Under the pieces are notes generated by a model. That model was not told where the DNA came from, did no database searches, and saw only the letters and a list, made by a program, of their open reading frames with translations. A stretch of 7,539 nt of DNA. It comes from Nitrospirae bacterium UBA4572 (GTDB lineage: Bacteria > Nitrospirota > Leptospirillia > Leptospirillales > Leptospirillaceae). The DNA is taken from assembly GCA_002387725.1 (NCBI GenBank), contig DGKK01000054.1, positions 7,676 to 15,214 on the forward strand, read 5' to 3'. Positions 1 to 5,975 of the stretch are shown here, one piece after another; within the stretch, counting starts at the first letter, position 1, and every line of letters starts with the position of its first letter. A program made the translations under genes and the position numbers.

Positions 1-402
1 CCCCCGGCCGTCGACGGCAGTCTCCCGCCGGAAGAACTCCTCGACGATCTCCGGAGTCATCAGATAGCTCACGGGATCGACGTCCACGAAGACAGGAATC
101 CCCCCGGCCAGGACGACGGCTCCCGCTGTGGCGAAAAAAGTGAAGGAGGGGACGAGAACCCCCTGTCCCGGCTGAAGGCCCGAGGCCAAGAGGGCCACGA
201 CCAGGGCATCGGTGCCGGAGGAGACCCCCACGGCCCGTCCGAGGCCCAGATTTTTGGAAAAGGCCTCCTCGAAGGAGGAGACAGCCTCACCCAGAATGAA
301 CTGCTGGGAGCGGAACAGGGGGGTCACCGCCGCAAGCACCTCCCCTTCCATGGAGGCAAACTGGCGGGTGAGATCGAAGAAGGGCACGGAGTTCTGGGTC
401 AC
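1..402 (-). CDS. DegT/DnrJ/EryC1/StrS-family aminotransferase, N-terminal part
   Basis: This is the first 134 residues of a PLP-dependent sugar aminotransferase; the rest lies beyond the left edge. Family members are usually about 360-400 residues and transaminate keto-sugar nucleotides for LPS, capsule or glycan synthesis in the cytoplasm. Visible family marks are the opening VPFFDL, the FILGEAV segment at 35-41, the SSGTDAL phosphate-binding loop at 61-67, PSFTFFATA at 85-93 and the strand PVFVDVDP at 103-110. The catalytic lysine would lie outside the window, so activity cannot be judged. The GTG start at 402-400 is preferred because AAGGA (413-409) sits 6 nt upstream and because it overlaps the stop of the preceding lipoprotein gene by 4 bp (GTGA), which indicates translational coupling. 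The family is firm; the substrate is unknown. Confidence 0.9.
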   Translation of the reverse strand, partial: MTQNSVPFFDLTRQFASMEGEVLAAVTPLFRSQQFILGEAVSSFEEAFSKNLGLGRAVGVSSGTDALVVALLASGLQPGQGVLVPSFTFFATAGAVVLAGGIPVFVDVDPVSYLMTPEIVEEFFRRETAVDGRG

Positions 403-2675
403 GACGGGTCCTTGGGGGCGAGGGGGGACATTCTCCCGACAAGGCTCGCAGAGCGGGCCTCGGCCCGGCGGTGCCGGACTCTTCGTCGGGGGTGATGCGG
501 CGGCGGGGGAATCCGGAGGATCGTTCCCCAGGGAATCTCGTTGGGGTTGGTCACGAGAGAGCGGTTTTCATGAAGGAGAAGCCGCCACAGGCGCGGGGTC
601 CCGTAGACGTTTTCCTTGGCCGCGATGGACTGCAGGGTATCTCCCTCGTGGACCCGGTAGATCGCCAGGCGGCCCGACTCCGGATGGAGCCGGCCGTAAA
701 GCGTCACGGCCTTCCTGAGGTCGGGAATGAACGCCGGGTCCTCCGTCCCGTACCAGGCGAGGTAGCGGAGCACCCGGCGATGGTGGAGGGGATGGATGAG
801 GATCCCGGTCCTCATGTGCTCCCGGGACCGCGACAGGAGGAGTCGGGTGAGGTCCTGCAGGGAGTCTCCCCCTCTTTGGTCCTTCTTGCCCAAAAGGAGG
901 GAGCGCAGAAGCTCCATGCGCCCGGGATCGTTCGCCGCCCCTTTCGATGCCATCGCCAGATGGCGCTCGATGCGGCCCATATGGTCCAGGACCGTGGGAT
1001 CGTGAGGCATGGCCGACAGAGCCTGGGACTCTTCGCGAAGGGCCTTGGCATAATGCCCCTGGCGGTCGTAGAGCCACCCCAGGCTGTCCCGGTAGGCCCC
1101 GTTTTTTGGGTCGTCGGTCAGGGCGCGCAGGATCATGTAGCGGGCACCCACCAGGTCTCCCTTCATCAGGACCTCGGTATACCCCAGATAGTTCAGGGCA
1201 TCGGCAAATCCCCGGTCGAGGGCAAGGGAGCGGTGGAGAAGGTCCAGGACTTTCGGGAGATAGCGCTTGTGGTCCCACTGGTCGTAGAGGATCGCTTCGT
1301 TGAAGAGGAGGATCGGGTTTTTGGGGGAGAGCGTCCGGGCGCGACGGATCTCCGCGATGGCCTCGGGGTAGCGCTTCTGGTCCATGCGGGCCAGCGCCAG
1401 GGAAAAGGGGATCTCCCAGCGTTCCGAGGAGAGGCTTTCCGCCTCTTCGAGGTAGACGACGGCCTTGGAGTCGTTCTCCAGGCGGCGATAGAGGTCTCCC
1501 AGGTCGTAGGAGCCCTCGTACAGGTTGGGGAAGCGGTGGATCATCAGCCGGTAGGTGGCGATGGCCCGGGTGAAGTGAAGCGACTTTTCGTAGACCGACC
1601 CCAGAAAGGAGAGGAGACGGGGATCTTCGGGGTGGGTCCTGAGGATCGCTTCGATCTGCCGGATGGCTTCGTCGTAGCGGTTTTCCTGGACGAGGAGCGA
1701 GGAGAGGATCAGGGGCAGGCGGTTGTTCCGGGGATGCTCGTAGATGGCCCGCTTGAGCAGGTCGACCGCCTGGGGATAGAGCTTGAGGGCGAAATAGGTT
1801 TTCAGGAGCTTGACCTCAAGATCGATCCGCCCGACGTCCTCCATGGAGAGGAGCCGCTCGTAGGGAGCCCGGGCGTCCTCCCAGTCTCCCTGCTTCGAGA
1901 AGAGATCTCCCAGGGCGCCGAGGGCCGGAGCGAATCGGGGGTTCCGCTGGAGGGAGAGGCGGTAGAGGGCGATCGCCTTCCCGATGTTCCCGTTCCTCTC
2001 CTCCTGGAATCCGAGATAAAACGGAAGATAGTCGGAGCTCTTCGAACGCCGGACTCCCTCTTCGAGAATGGCCCGGCTCTTGTCGGGACGCCCCTCCTTG
2101 GAGTAGACGTCGGAGAGGGCGATATAGGCCTCGTCCTTGAGGGGGTCGAGGGTCAGAACGTGCTTTCGGTAGACCTTGACGATCTGCCGGAGAATGGCCT
2201 TTCTCTTCTCCGGATTGACCTCCTGCGCCGCCGCGATCTGGAGAATCGTCCCCAGGGTGAGCCAGGGCCCCAGGCGGCTGGGATGCTTCGAGGCCACCTG
2301 TCGGGCCTGGAGCTCCGCCCCCCGGAGGTCTCCCGTCTTGAGAAGCACCCGCGCCTTCATAAGCCCGAGATAGACCGAGTCGGGACGATAGACCAGGGCC
2401 TTTTCCACCTCATCCTTGGCCAGATAGGGATTGTCGAGGGTCAGAGCCACATCCGCCGCAATCTCATGGTAATAGGCCTGCCACGGATAGGCCGGATCGG
2501 GATGGCCGAGTCCCCCGAGAGGAATCCGGGTCTCCTGCTTGACCCCGCCTGTCCGATGGCCGGAGGTCGCCCCCGAGACGGGAGAGCCGCCGGAGGGGGA
2601 AAGACTCTGACATGCGGAAAGAAAGGCCGCCGAAGAAAGGACGACAGCAGCACACAGTCTGACAGGGAGAGACAT
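399..2675 (-). CDS. TPR-repeat lipoprotein with C-terminal LysM domain
   Basis: This 758-residue protein is predicted to be a lipid-anchored scaffold. Residues 1-21 form a lipoprotein signal (R6, a hydrophobic core, then lipobox L19-S-A-C22), so the mature chain would start at C22. Residues about 85-570 are a long run of tetratricopeptide helix pairs, with recurring patterns such as ALGDLF, AIATYR and NYLGY, expected to bind partner proteins. Residues 673-722 are a LysM module (YRVHEGDTL, a central W, then PWGTILRIP), a fold that binds peptidoglycan or related N-acetyl glycans. The tail after 723 is basic and proline-rich. I chose the ATG at 2675, since GAGG lies 5 nt upstream; a TTG immediately before it is too close to that SD. 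The gene is coupled to the downstream aminotransferase. The role is inferred: an outer-membrane lipoprotein contacting the wall, possibly in export or assembly of surface polysaccharide. TPR and LysM are clear; the pathway is not. Confidence 0.88.
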   Translation of the reverse strand: MSLPVRLCAAVVLSSAAFLSACQSLSPSGGSPVSGATSGHRTGGVKQETRIPLGGLGHPDPAYPWQAYYHEIAADVALTLDNPYLAKDEVEKALVYRPDSVYLGLMKARVLLKTGDLRGAELQARQVASKHPSRLGPWLTLGTILQIAAAQEVNPEKRKAILRQIVKVYRKHVLTLDPLKDEAYIALSDVYSKEGRPDKSRAILEEGVRRSKSSDYLPFYLGFQEERNGNIGKAIALYRLSLQRNPRFAPALGALGDLFSKQGDWEDARAPYERLLSMEDVGRIDLEVKLLKTYFALKLYPQAVDLLKRAIYEHPRNNRLPLILSSLLVQENRYDEAIRQIEAILRTHPEDPRLLSFLGSVYEKSLHFTRAIATYRLMIHRFPNLYEGSYDLGDLYRRLENDSKAVVYLEEAESLSSERWEIPFSLALARMDQKRYPEAIAEIRRARTLSPKNPILLFNEAILYDQWDHKRYLPKVLDLLHRSLALDRGFADALNYLGYTEVLMKGDLVGARYMILRALTDDPKNGAYRDSLGWLYDRQGHYAKALREESQALSAMPHDPTVLDHMGRIERHLAMASKGAANDPGRMELLRSLLLGKKDQRGGDSLQDLTRLLLSRSREHMRTGILIHPLHHRRVLRYLAWYGTEDPAFIPDLRKAVTLYGRLHPESGRLAIYRVHEGDTLQSIAAKENVYGTPRLWRLLLHENRSLVTNPNEIPWGTILRIPPPPHHPRRRVRHRRAEARSASLVGRMSPLAPKDPS

Positions 2676-2791
2676 CAAAACCTCGCTTGAACGATGCGAA
2701 AGAGGGTCTCCCCGACTTTCTGGCCCAGCCCCTGCCGCAAATGGACGCGAAGGGGAGCAAACGGGCGTGAATGGATCCGGCCTACTTTGAA
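2675..2791 (-). other. Open -1 frame linking the unrecognised gene to the TPR gene
   Basis: Past the TAG of the unrecognised gene (2784-2782), the -1 frame stays open for 38 codons and ends in a TGA (2677-2675) whose last base is the A of the TPR gene's ATG. The encoded tail looks protein-like (GLGQKVGETLFRIVQARF) and most of its third positions are G or C. It has no credible start of its own: only a TTG at 2740, with no SD. I read it as the missing C-terminus of the upstream gene after a one-base shift near 2785-2793. Because long stop-free runs are common in GC-rich DNA, chance cannot be excluded. Confidence 0.4.
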
Positions 2792-3435
2792 TGGGTCAGG
2801 TGCTCGCTCTCGAGAACATGGCCCACGCGCCGGGAGCGGATCTCCCTCATATCCTGGCCGAGAACGGCTCCGGGAATGAAGTCGAAGACCTTCCCGGCGA
2901 CGATTTCCTTCGCCGACACCGTCGAAGAGGCATAGGAGAGGGCAAGCAGGCGCGTCGAGGAAGAAAAAAGACCCGCCAGGGACCCGGGCCAGCGAACGTC
3001 GGCATCGACCATGGAAAAGCCCTGCCCCAGGTCACAACGGGCATGGACGATTCCGCCCCGGGAGTCCAGGAAGGGAATCGACTTTTTTACGGGAAAACGC
3101 CACCCCGGAGAGAGGCGAAGAAAGACCCCCTCACGGGAGGAGAGTTCGAAGAGGTACGTCCGGCGCCCCCCGCCTTCGACCATTCGGTAGCGAAGCGGGA
3201 GGGGAGGCTCGGCCGAGGTCGTCCAGAACCCCCTCACCCCTTCCCACTCCCCATAGCCGGGGAGGAGGGTCAGGGTGGCGGTGCGGGCATCGTGAAGAAG
3301 AAGGTGAATGCCGCCCAGGGAACGACCGGGCGTCCCGGGAAAGGGCAGGATCCTCCCCCGGCGGAAGCCCAGTCTCTGGCGACATCCCTCCACCGGAAGA
3401 AGATACAGGAGAAGAAAGGCATTCTGGTTGACCAT
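2782..3435 (-). CDS. Unrecognised protein, possibly frameshifted at its C-terminus
   Basis: This is a 217-residue protein of no family I recognise. The ATG at 3435 is supported by AGGAGG 11 nt upstream. The N-terminus has a short hydrophobic stretch (residues 6-14) ending near C18; the residues before that cysteine (V-E-G) are a poor lipobox, so neither export nor lipidation is assured. The rest looks like an alternating beta-rich domain with many aromatic and glycine turns (WTTSAEPPLPLRYR at 71-84, YLFELSSREGVFLRL at 94-108) and a hydrophobic segment FDFIPGAVLGQD at 184-195. It is the first gene of a minus-strand unit with the TPR lipoprotein and the sugar aminotransferase, 106 bp upstream of the former. 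The -1 frame continues for 38 residues to the TPR start, so the intact protein may be about 253 residues. Function is unknown; a cell-envelope role is inferred from neighbours only. Confidence 0.65.
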   Translation of the reverse strand: MVNQNAFLLLYLLPVEGCRQRLGFRRGRILPFPGTPGRSLGGIHLLLHDARTATLTLLPGYGEWEGVRGFWTTSAEPPLPLRYRMVEGGGRRTYLFELSSREGVFLRLSPGWRFPVKKSIPFLDSRGGIVHARCDLGQGFSMVDADVRWPGSLAGLFSSSTRLLALSYASSTVSAKEIVAGKVFDFIPGAVLGQDMREIRSRRVGHVLESEHLTHSK

Positions 3436-3490
3436 TTGCGCGACTCCCTCCTGTCCTCACTCTCACGGCCCCGGAAGAATCCCTTGGGTC

Positions 3491-3499
3491 ATTCTACCA
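3491..3499 (-). promoter_or_regulatory. Extended -10 promoter candidate for the 2782-3435 unit
   Basis: On the minus strand the sequence reads TGG-TAGAAT. This is a five-of-six -10 box (3496-3491) preceded by the TGN extension. No convincing -35 is seen 16-18 nt upstream, which is typical of extended -10 promoters. Transcription would begin near 3484, giving a leader of about 49 nt with AGGAGG before the ATG at 3435. Confidence 0.4.
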
Positions 3500-3570
3500 C
3501 ATCGAAGCCCCGTCTCCCGAATCCCTCTCCCGAAGGACCCCGAAGCCCCGCCCCGCCTGGACTTTCGGGA

Positions 3571-4299
3571 TCAGCGCTTTCGGGCGATCTGTCCCCGATA
3601 GCGGGAGAGGAAGAGGTTGATCTTGATCCGGTCGATGAACTTGAGCGGAAGGATTCTCCTCCAGGCGAGAAGGACCAGCGGATCGGTATATTTGGCCTTG
3701 ACGAGAAGCACCCCGTAGCCCAGCTTCTGCTGCTGCAGGAAACCATCGGGCGAGGTATCGTCGCTCACAATCTGATGGAGGGTCTGCACTCCTTCGGGCG
3801 TCAGGCGGGAGGGATCGTAGAAGAAGATGACGTTCCCCCGGCGGATGACATTGACGATGGTGCAGGGAGAAATTCCGCTCTCCGGAAGATCGTTCTTGGG
3901 AATGTAGGTGTCGGTCATGGGTCCGGAGCTCGGCGGCCTCGAATTGTAATGGAAGCTCTCGCAGGAGGCGGGATCGGAGGAGGTCCTGTGCCCCTGGGAG
4001 GGGTACCGGAGAATTCCCGAGCGGATGGGGGAAAAGGGCTGATTGCTCCCCCCCCCGAACATCCCCATCATGGGCATGAAGGGCGTCGTGGGGGTATTGG
4101 GGGAATTGGGGGTGCCCTGTCCCGAGCTGTCGGCCAGGGCCGGACCGGCTCCCTTGAAAAAAAGCCCAAGAAAGGCTAACAATAAAAGACCGGATCGGAA
4201 AAACACCGTTTTTTTCTTCGGGAACCTCCCGGCCGCCTCGCCTTCCGGACGGCCCGACAATCTCCCGAAGAAAAAAAAGCCAGCCAAGGAGTCTCTCAT
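3571..4299 (-). CDS. Exported DUF3105-like protein
   Basis: This is a 242-residue protein if begun at the ATG at 4299, which has GGGAGGTG 9 nt upstream. A hydrophobic segment at about residues 36-49 followed by PALA-D (cleavage near residue 56) is a Sec signal, but it has an unusually long n-region. An alternative GTG at 4206 would give a textbook signal (MFFRSGLLLLAFLG) and a 211-residue product. Residues 58-91 form a Pro/Thr/Gly/Met-rich linker. The C-terminal domain matches the DUF3105 pattern as I know it: YNSRPPSSGP at 118-127, GNVIFFYDP at 155-163, LAWRRILPL at 211-219 and a terminal RYRG. The usual SGPH histidine is M128, and the HNLEHG-like motif reads NVIRRG (150-155), so the conserved polar residues are missing. 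Two cysteines (C113, C146) remain. The family's function is unknown. The gene is divergent from an outer-membrane barrel gene. Confidence 0.75.
   Translation of the reverse strand: MRDSLAGFFFFGRLSGRPEGEAAGRFPKKKTVFFRSGLLLLAFLGLFFKGAGPALADSSGQGTPNSPNTPTTPFMPMMGMFGGGSNQPFSPIRSGILRYPSQGHRTSSDPASCESFHYNSRPPSSGPMTDTYIPKNDLPESGISPCTIVNVIRRGNVIFFYDPSRLTPEGVQTLHQIVSDDTSPDGFLQQQKLGYGVLLVKAKYTDPLVLLAWRRILPLKFIDRIKINLFLSRYRGQIARKR
4048..4056. repeat. Nine-base C/G homopolymer inside a coding region
   Basis: Nine consecutive C on plus (G on the coding strand) encode three glycines in the Met/Gly-rich linker of the DUF3105-like protein. Tracts of this length are prone to slippage, and a one-base change here would remove the whole conserved domain. 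Confidence 0.9.
4154..4183 (+). promoter_or_regulatory. Sigma70-like promoter candidate for the outer-membrane protein gene
   Basis: TTGAAA (4154-4159, five of six to the -35 consensus) is followed after 17-18 nt by TAACAAT (4177-4183), a four-of-six -10. It would start transcription near 4190 and give a leader of about 108 nt to the ATC at 4298, or 135 nt to the ATG at 4325. The leader contains the 15-bp inverted repeat. The promoter lies inside the signal-peptide codons of the opposing gene. Confidence 0.35.
4209..4277. repeat. Perfect 15-bp inverted repeat with nested inner stem
   Basis: The left arm TTTTTTTCTTCGGGA (4209-4223) is exactly complementary to the right arm TCCCGAAG plus seven A (4263-4277). 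The 39-nt loop contains a second stem, GGCCG (4231-4235) with CGGCC (4250-4254). The T run is on the 5' side and the A run on the 3' side on both strands, so this is not an intrinsic terminator in either direction. It lies in the crowded start region of two divergent genes and could fold in either leader RNA. Confidence 0.85.
4286..4291 (+). promoter_or_regulatory. Strong Shine-Dalgarno AAGGAG preceding an ATC codon
   Basis: AAGGAG is followed by a 6-nt spacer and ATC (4298-4300), in frame with the outer-membrane protein. No ATG, GTG or TTG lies at a usable distance. The nearest in-frame ATG (4325) has no SD of its own. This site decides between two starts for the gene. Confidence 0.45.
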
Positions 4300-4324
4300 C
4301 AACGTTCCCACCTCCCTTTCAAAA

Positions 4325-4828
4325 ATGCTTGTGATTGCGGGATTTTTCATGGCCATGATGGCTCCATTGGCCATGAGCCCGGCGAGTGCCTCCGCCGATG
4401 CCCTTCCCGACATCTTCGGTGAGTATATACCGGGAACGGTCGACGGTTCCAATGCCCCCTACACCTTCGGGCAAGGGTGGGGAGCCGGCGTCGACTGGAA
4501 CGCCTTTGTCACCTCCAGCTTCTTTGTCCGGGGCGGGGTGCAGATCACCAACTTCCCCGGACCGGGGGTCTTCCTTCTTCCCATCACCGTGGGGGGCGGG
4601 TATCGACTGACCCAAGGATCGCCGGGGGATTTCTACGTGGTGGGAGATGTCGGCATCGCCCCAGGATTTTACCCGGGAGGCTCCTCGACCACCTCCTACT
4701 ACGATGTCGGCATCGGGTATTCCTTCACGAGAGTCTTCGCGGAATTCAAGCTGGCGATCCTTCCGGGAACCAATTATGGAAACGGGACCTTCCTCTACTT
4801 TCCCCTGACGGTGGGAATCCATCTCTGA
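4325..4828 (+). CDS. Small outer-membrane beta-barrel protein
   Basis: This is a 167-residue exported protein. It has a hydrophobic leader (LVIAGFFMAMMAPLA) ending in SASA-D, a signal peptidase I site near residue 24. The mature chain is made of alternating hydrophobic/polar strands separated by Gly/Pro/Ser turns: WGAGVDWNAF, SFFVRGGVQI, VFLLPITVGGGYRL, FYVVGDVGIA, YYDVGIGYSF, RVFAEFKLAI and a final FPLTVGIHL. These are typical of an 8-10-stranded outer-membrane barrel whose last strand ends at the C-terminus. No cysteine is present. From this ATG the leader has no basic residue and no SD. Starting at the ATC at 4298 adds nine residues (including K9) and places AAGGAG 6 nt upstream, giving a 176-residue protein with a normal signal n-region. 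The exact function is unknown. The barrel class is well supported by pattern, the family name is not. Confidence 0.75.
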   Translation: MLVIAGFFMAMMAPLAMSPASASADALPDIFGEYIPGTVDGSNAPYTFGQGWGAGVDWNAFVTSSFFVRGGVQITNFPGPGVFLLPITVGGGYRLTQGSPGDFYVVGDVGIAPGFYPGGSSTTSYYDVGIGYSFTRVFAEFKLAILPGTNYGNGTFLYFPLTVGIHL

Positions 4829-4868
4829 GCCCCCCCATGAGCTGACCTTCCCCTCTCCCTCAACGGAT

Positions 4869-4920
4869 CGCGGGAACGGGAAGCCTCTGATGGCGGGGTT
4901 GGATTTCCGCGTTTTCCTTT
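4869..4920 (+). terminator. Terminator-like hairpin after the outer-membrane protein gene
   Basis: CGCGGGAA (4869-4876) pairs with TTTCCGCG (4904-4911) over 8 bp including one G-T pair, and TTTTCCTTT follows. The loop of 27 nt is long for an intrinsic terminator, though GCC/GGC inside it can pair. It begins about 40 nt after the stop codon. Confidence 0.4.
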
Positions 4921-5002
4921 CCCTGCGTCCCAATCGAATCTTCTCCCCAAGGAAGGGCTCTCGACCTTGTCCCGGACTCTCAAGAGCCTGGGCAGGTTGT
5001 CG

Positions 5003-5080
5003 GGTCCATTGACATCCGCCCCTCCCTCTCGCTTCGCTCGTCGCGAAAGCGGTAAGGAAGGAGAGGATGTCAACAGGACC
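5003..5080. repeat. 78-bp imperfect palindromic element (possible MITE or REP-like)
   Basis: The outer arms GGTCC (5003-5007) and GGACC (5076-5080) pair. They are followed inward by a perfect 9-bp stem TTGACATCC (5009-5017) with GGATGTCAA (5065-5073). Next comes an interrupted C/T-rich against A/G-rich stem, and at the tip GCTTCGC (5031-5037) pairs with GCGAAAGC (5043-5050) around a 5-nt loop. The arm TTGACATCC plus a pyrimidine-rich run resembles the palindromic ends often seen beside IS200/IS605-type elements; this is from memory and not proven. No transposase is present in the window. Confidence 0.7.
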
Positions 5081-5231
5081 GGAATTTCTTTCTCCCTTCC
5101 CGGAACGCGTCGAAAGAGCCACACCGCTGATCTTTTAACCGACGTGATCCTCCCTGAGGAGGTGACGGTCATCCCGATATATCCCGCTTATCGGAACGCA
5201 CTCCTAAGCGATGGATTTCGTGCTGCGTGTC

Positions 5232-5864
5232 CTATTCCGTTTTTTCCCCGCTTTTGTCCGTCCGGACCTCGTGTTGTTCGGTCAATTCGTGAAACATTTC
5301 CTGTTGGGCTCTGATCTGCGTTTTCAGACTGGAGGACTTCTGCATTTCCGTCACCCGGTGTCCCAGCCACTGAAGTGACACGAGAGAAACGACAACGATC
5401 GCCAATGCCCCACCGAACTCAAGTGTTCCTTCCGGATCTTTCCAGCGAACAAAATGCTGAAGGAATGTTGACCCCATGATGACGATGATGACGCTCAGAA
5501 TCTTGCTTTCCAGGTCGGTCAGGGATTCGATTCCAAGGGCGACTGCGACATTCAGGGGCGAGATAAACAGGCTGTAAAGACCTACCCCCACCAGATAAAA
5601 AACAACCGCTTCAAGCATTGTGCTGACGATATTCAGATCCCGGCTCATCGAAATCCCGTGGGCGTAAAAGATTCCATGCGCCACATCGGACCAGGATCGA
5701 TAAAGTGCCCGAACGGCCTGGACGGCGCCAATCAGAAACAGGGAAAATGCGCTGACCATCACCGAAAGGACCGCCACAAAAACAAGATACCTGGACCTAC
5801 CAAGAAGAAGATCCAAAAACTCTAATGATTTATTTTGATCATATGGAATTTTCAACGAGATCAC
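5232..5864 (-). CDS. YqhA/UPF0114-family inner-membrane protein
   Basis: This 210-residue protein has four predicted membrane helices at about 26-48, 79-105, 120-138 and 148-166, and a charged, probably coiled cytoplasmic tail (170-210). The central block matches the UPF0114 pattern: hydrophobic helix 2 running into VGLYSLFISPL (93-104), then SLTDLESKILSVIIVIM (114-130) and a WKDP loop at 141-144. The family's function is not established. The GTG start at 5864 has AAGGA only 3 nt upstream. A TTG three codons later (5855) has AGGTGATC, a perfect eight-base match to anti-SD pairing, at normal spacing, and may be the true start (207 residues). Base composition is visibly more AT-rich than in the flanking envelope and secretion genes. 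The gene stands alone, with its stop facing the non-coding 4829-5231 region. Confidence 0.85.
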   Translation of the reverse strand: MISLKIPYDQNKSLEFLDLLLGRSRYLVFVAVLSVMVSAFSLFLIGAVQAVRALYRSWSDVAHGIFYAHGISMSRDLNIVSTMLEAVVFYLVGVGLYSLFISPLNVAVALGIESLTDLESKILSVIIVIMGSTFLQHFVRWKDPEGTLEFGGALAIVVVSLVSLQWLGHRVTEMQKSSSLKTQIRAQQEMFHELTEQHEVRTDKSGEKTE

Positions 5865-5908
5865 CTATCCTTTCCGGGTCGTTTGCAGGGAGGAAGTATT
5901 CTTGTTGA

Positions 5909-5927
5909 ATCAGAAAGGGTTTCTGAT
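5909..5927. promoter_or_regulatory. Perfect 19-bp palindrome in the YqhA-family leader
   Basis: ATCAGAAA-ggg-TTTCTGAT has 8-bp arms around three bases. It lies about 45 nt upstream of the GTG at 5864 and downstream of the candidate promoter, where a repressor site or leader hairpin would act. No T run follows on the minus strand, so it is not a simple attenuator. Confidence 0.5.
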
Positions 5928-5947
5928 AATCTTTGGCCGATCTTTCG

Positions 5948-5975
5948 ATGGTAACCATTCTGGCGACGCAGTCAA
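5948..5975 (-). promoter_or_regulatory. Weak promoter candidate for the YqhA-family gene
   Basis: On the minus strand TTGACT (5975-5970, five of six) is followed after 16 nt by TACCAT (5953-5948, four of six). It would give a leader of roughly 75 nt containing the palindrome at 5909-5927. Confidence 0.3.

Larger units (their letters stand above)
4829..5231. other. Intergenic region between two convergent genes
   Basis: About 400 bp have no convincing gene; open frames here lack SD sequences and resemble no protein. The region contains a terminator-like hairpin (4869-4920), a 78-bp palindromic element (5003-5080), a small hairpin CCTCC-ctga-GGAGG near 5149-5162 and a further one CCGATA...TATCGG (5174-5194). 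Neither small hairpin is followed by a T run on either strand, so no clear terminator is seen for the minus-strand gene ending at 5232. Confidence 0.6.

Noticed and set aside
471..2690. A very long open frame (about 739 codons) on plus
   Set aside because: It lies antisense to the TPR lipoprotein gene, whose repeats, signal and LysM are clear. Long antisense open frames are expected in GC-rich genes, and its product resembles no protein.
2791..4179. A 462-codon plus frame across two minus-strand genes
   Set aside because: It spans two well-formed minus genes and the gap between them, has Pro/Arg/Gly-rich low-complexity content and has no SD.
4209..4277. The 15-bp inverted repeat as a bidirectional terminator
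   Set aside because: The T run precedes and the A run follows the GC stem on both strands, which is the reverse of an intrinsic terminator.
4319..5122. A 267-codon minus frame covering the barrel gene and the region after it
   Set aside because: It is antisense to the barrel protein, has a biased charged composition and has no SD or recognisable domain.
5149..5194. Two small hairpins as a terminator for the YqhA-family gene
   Set aside because: The stems are real but short, and neither is followed by a T run on the minus strand.
4967..5314. A 115-codon plus frame over the palindromic element
   Set aside because: It reads through the 78-bp palindrome and into the end of the opposing YqhA gene. 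There is no SD and no protein-like pattern.
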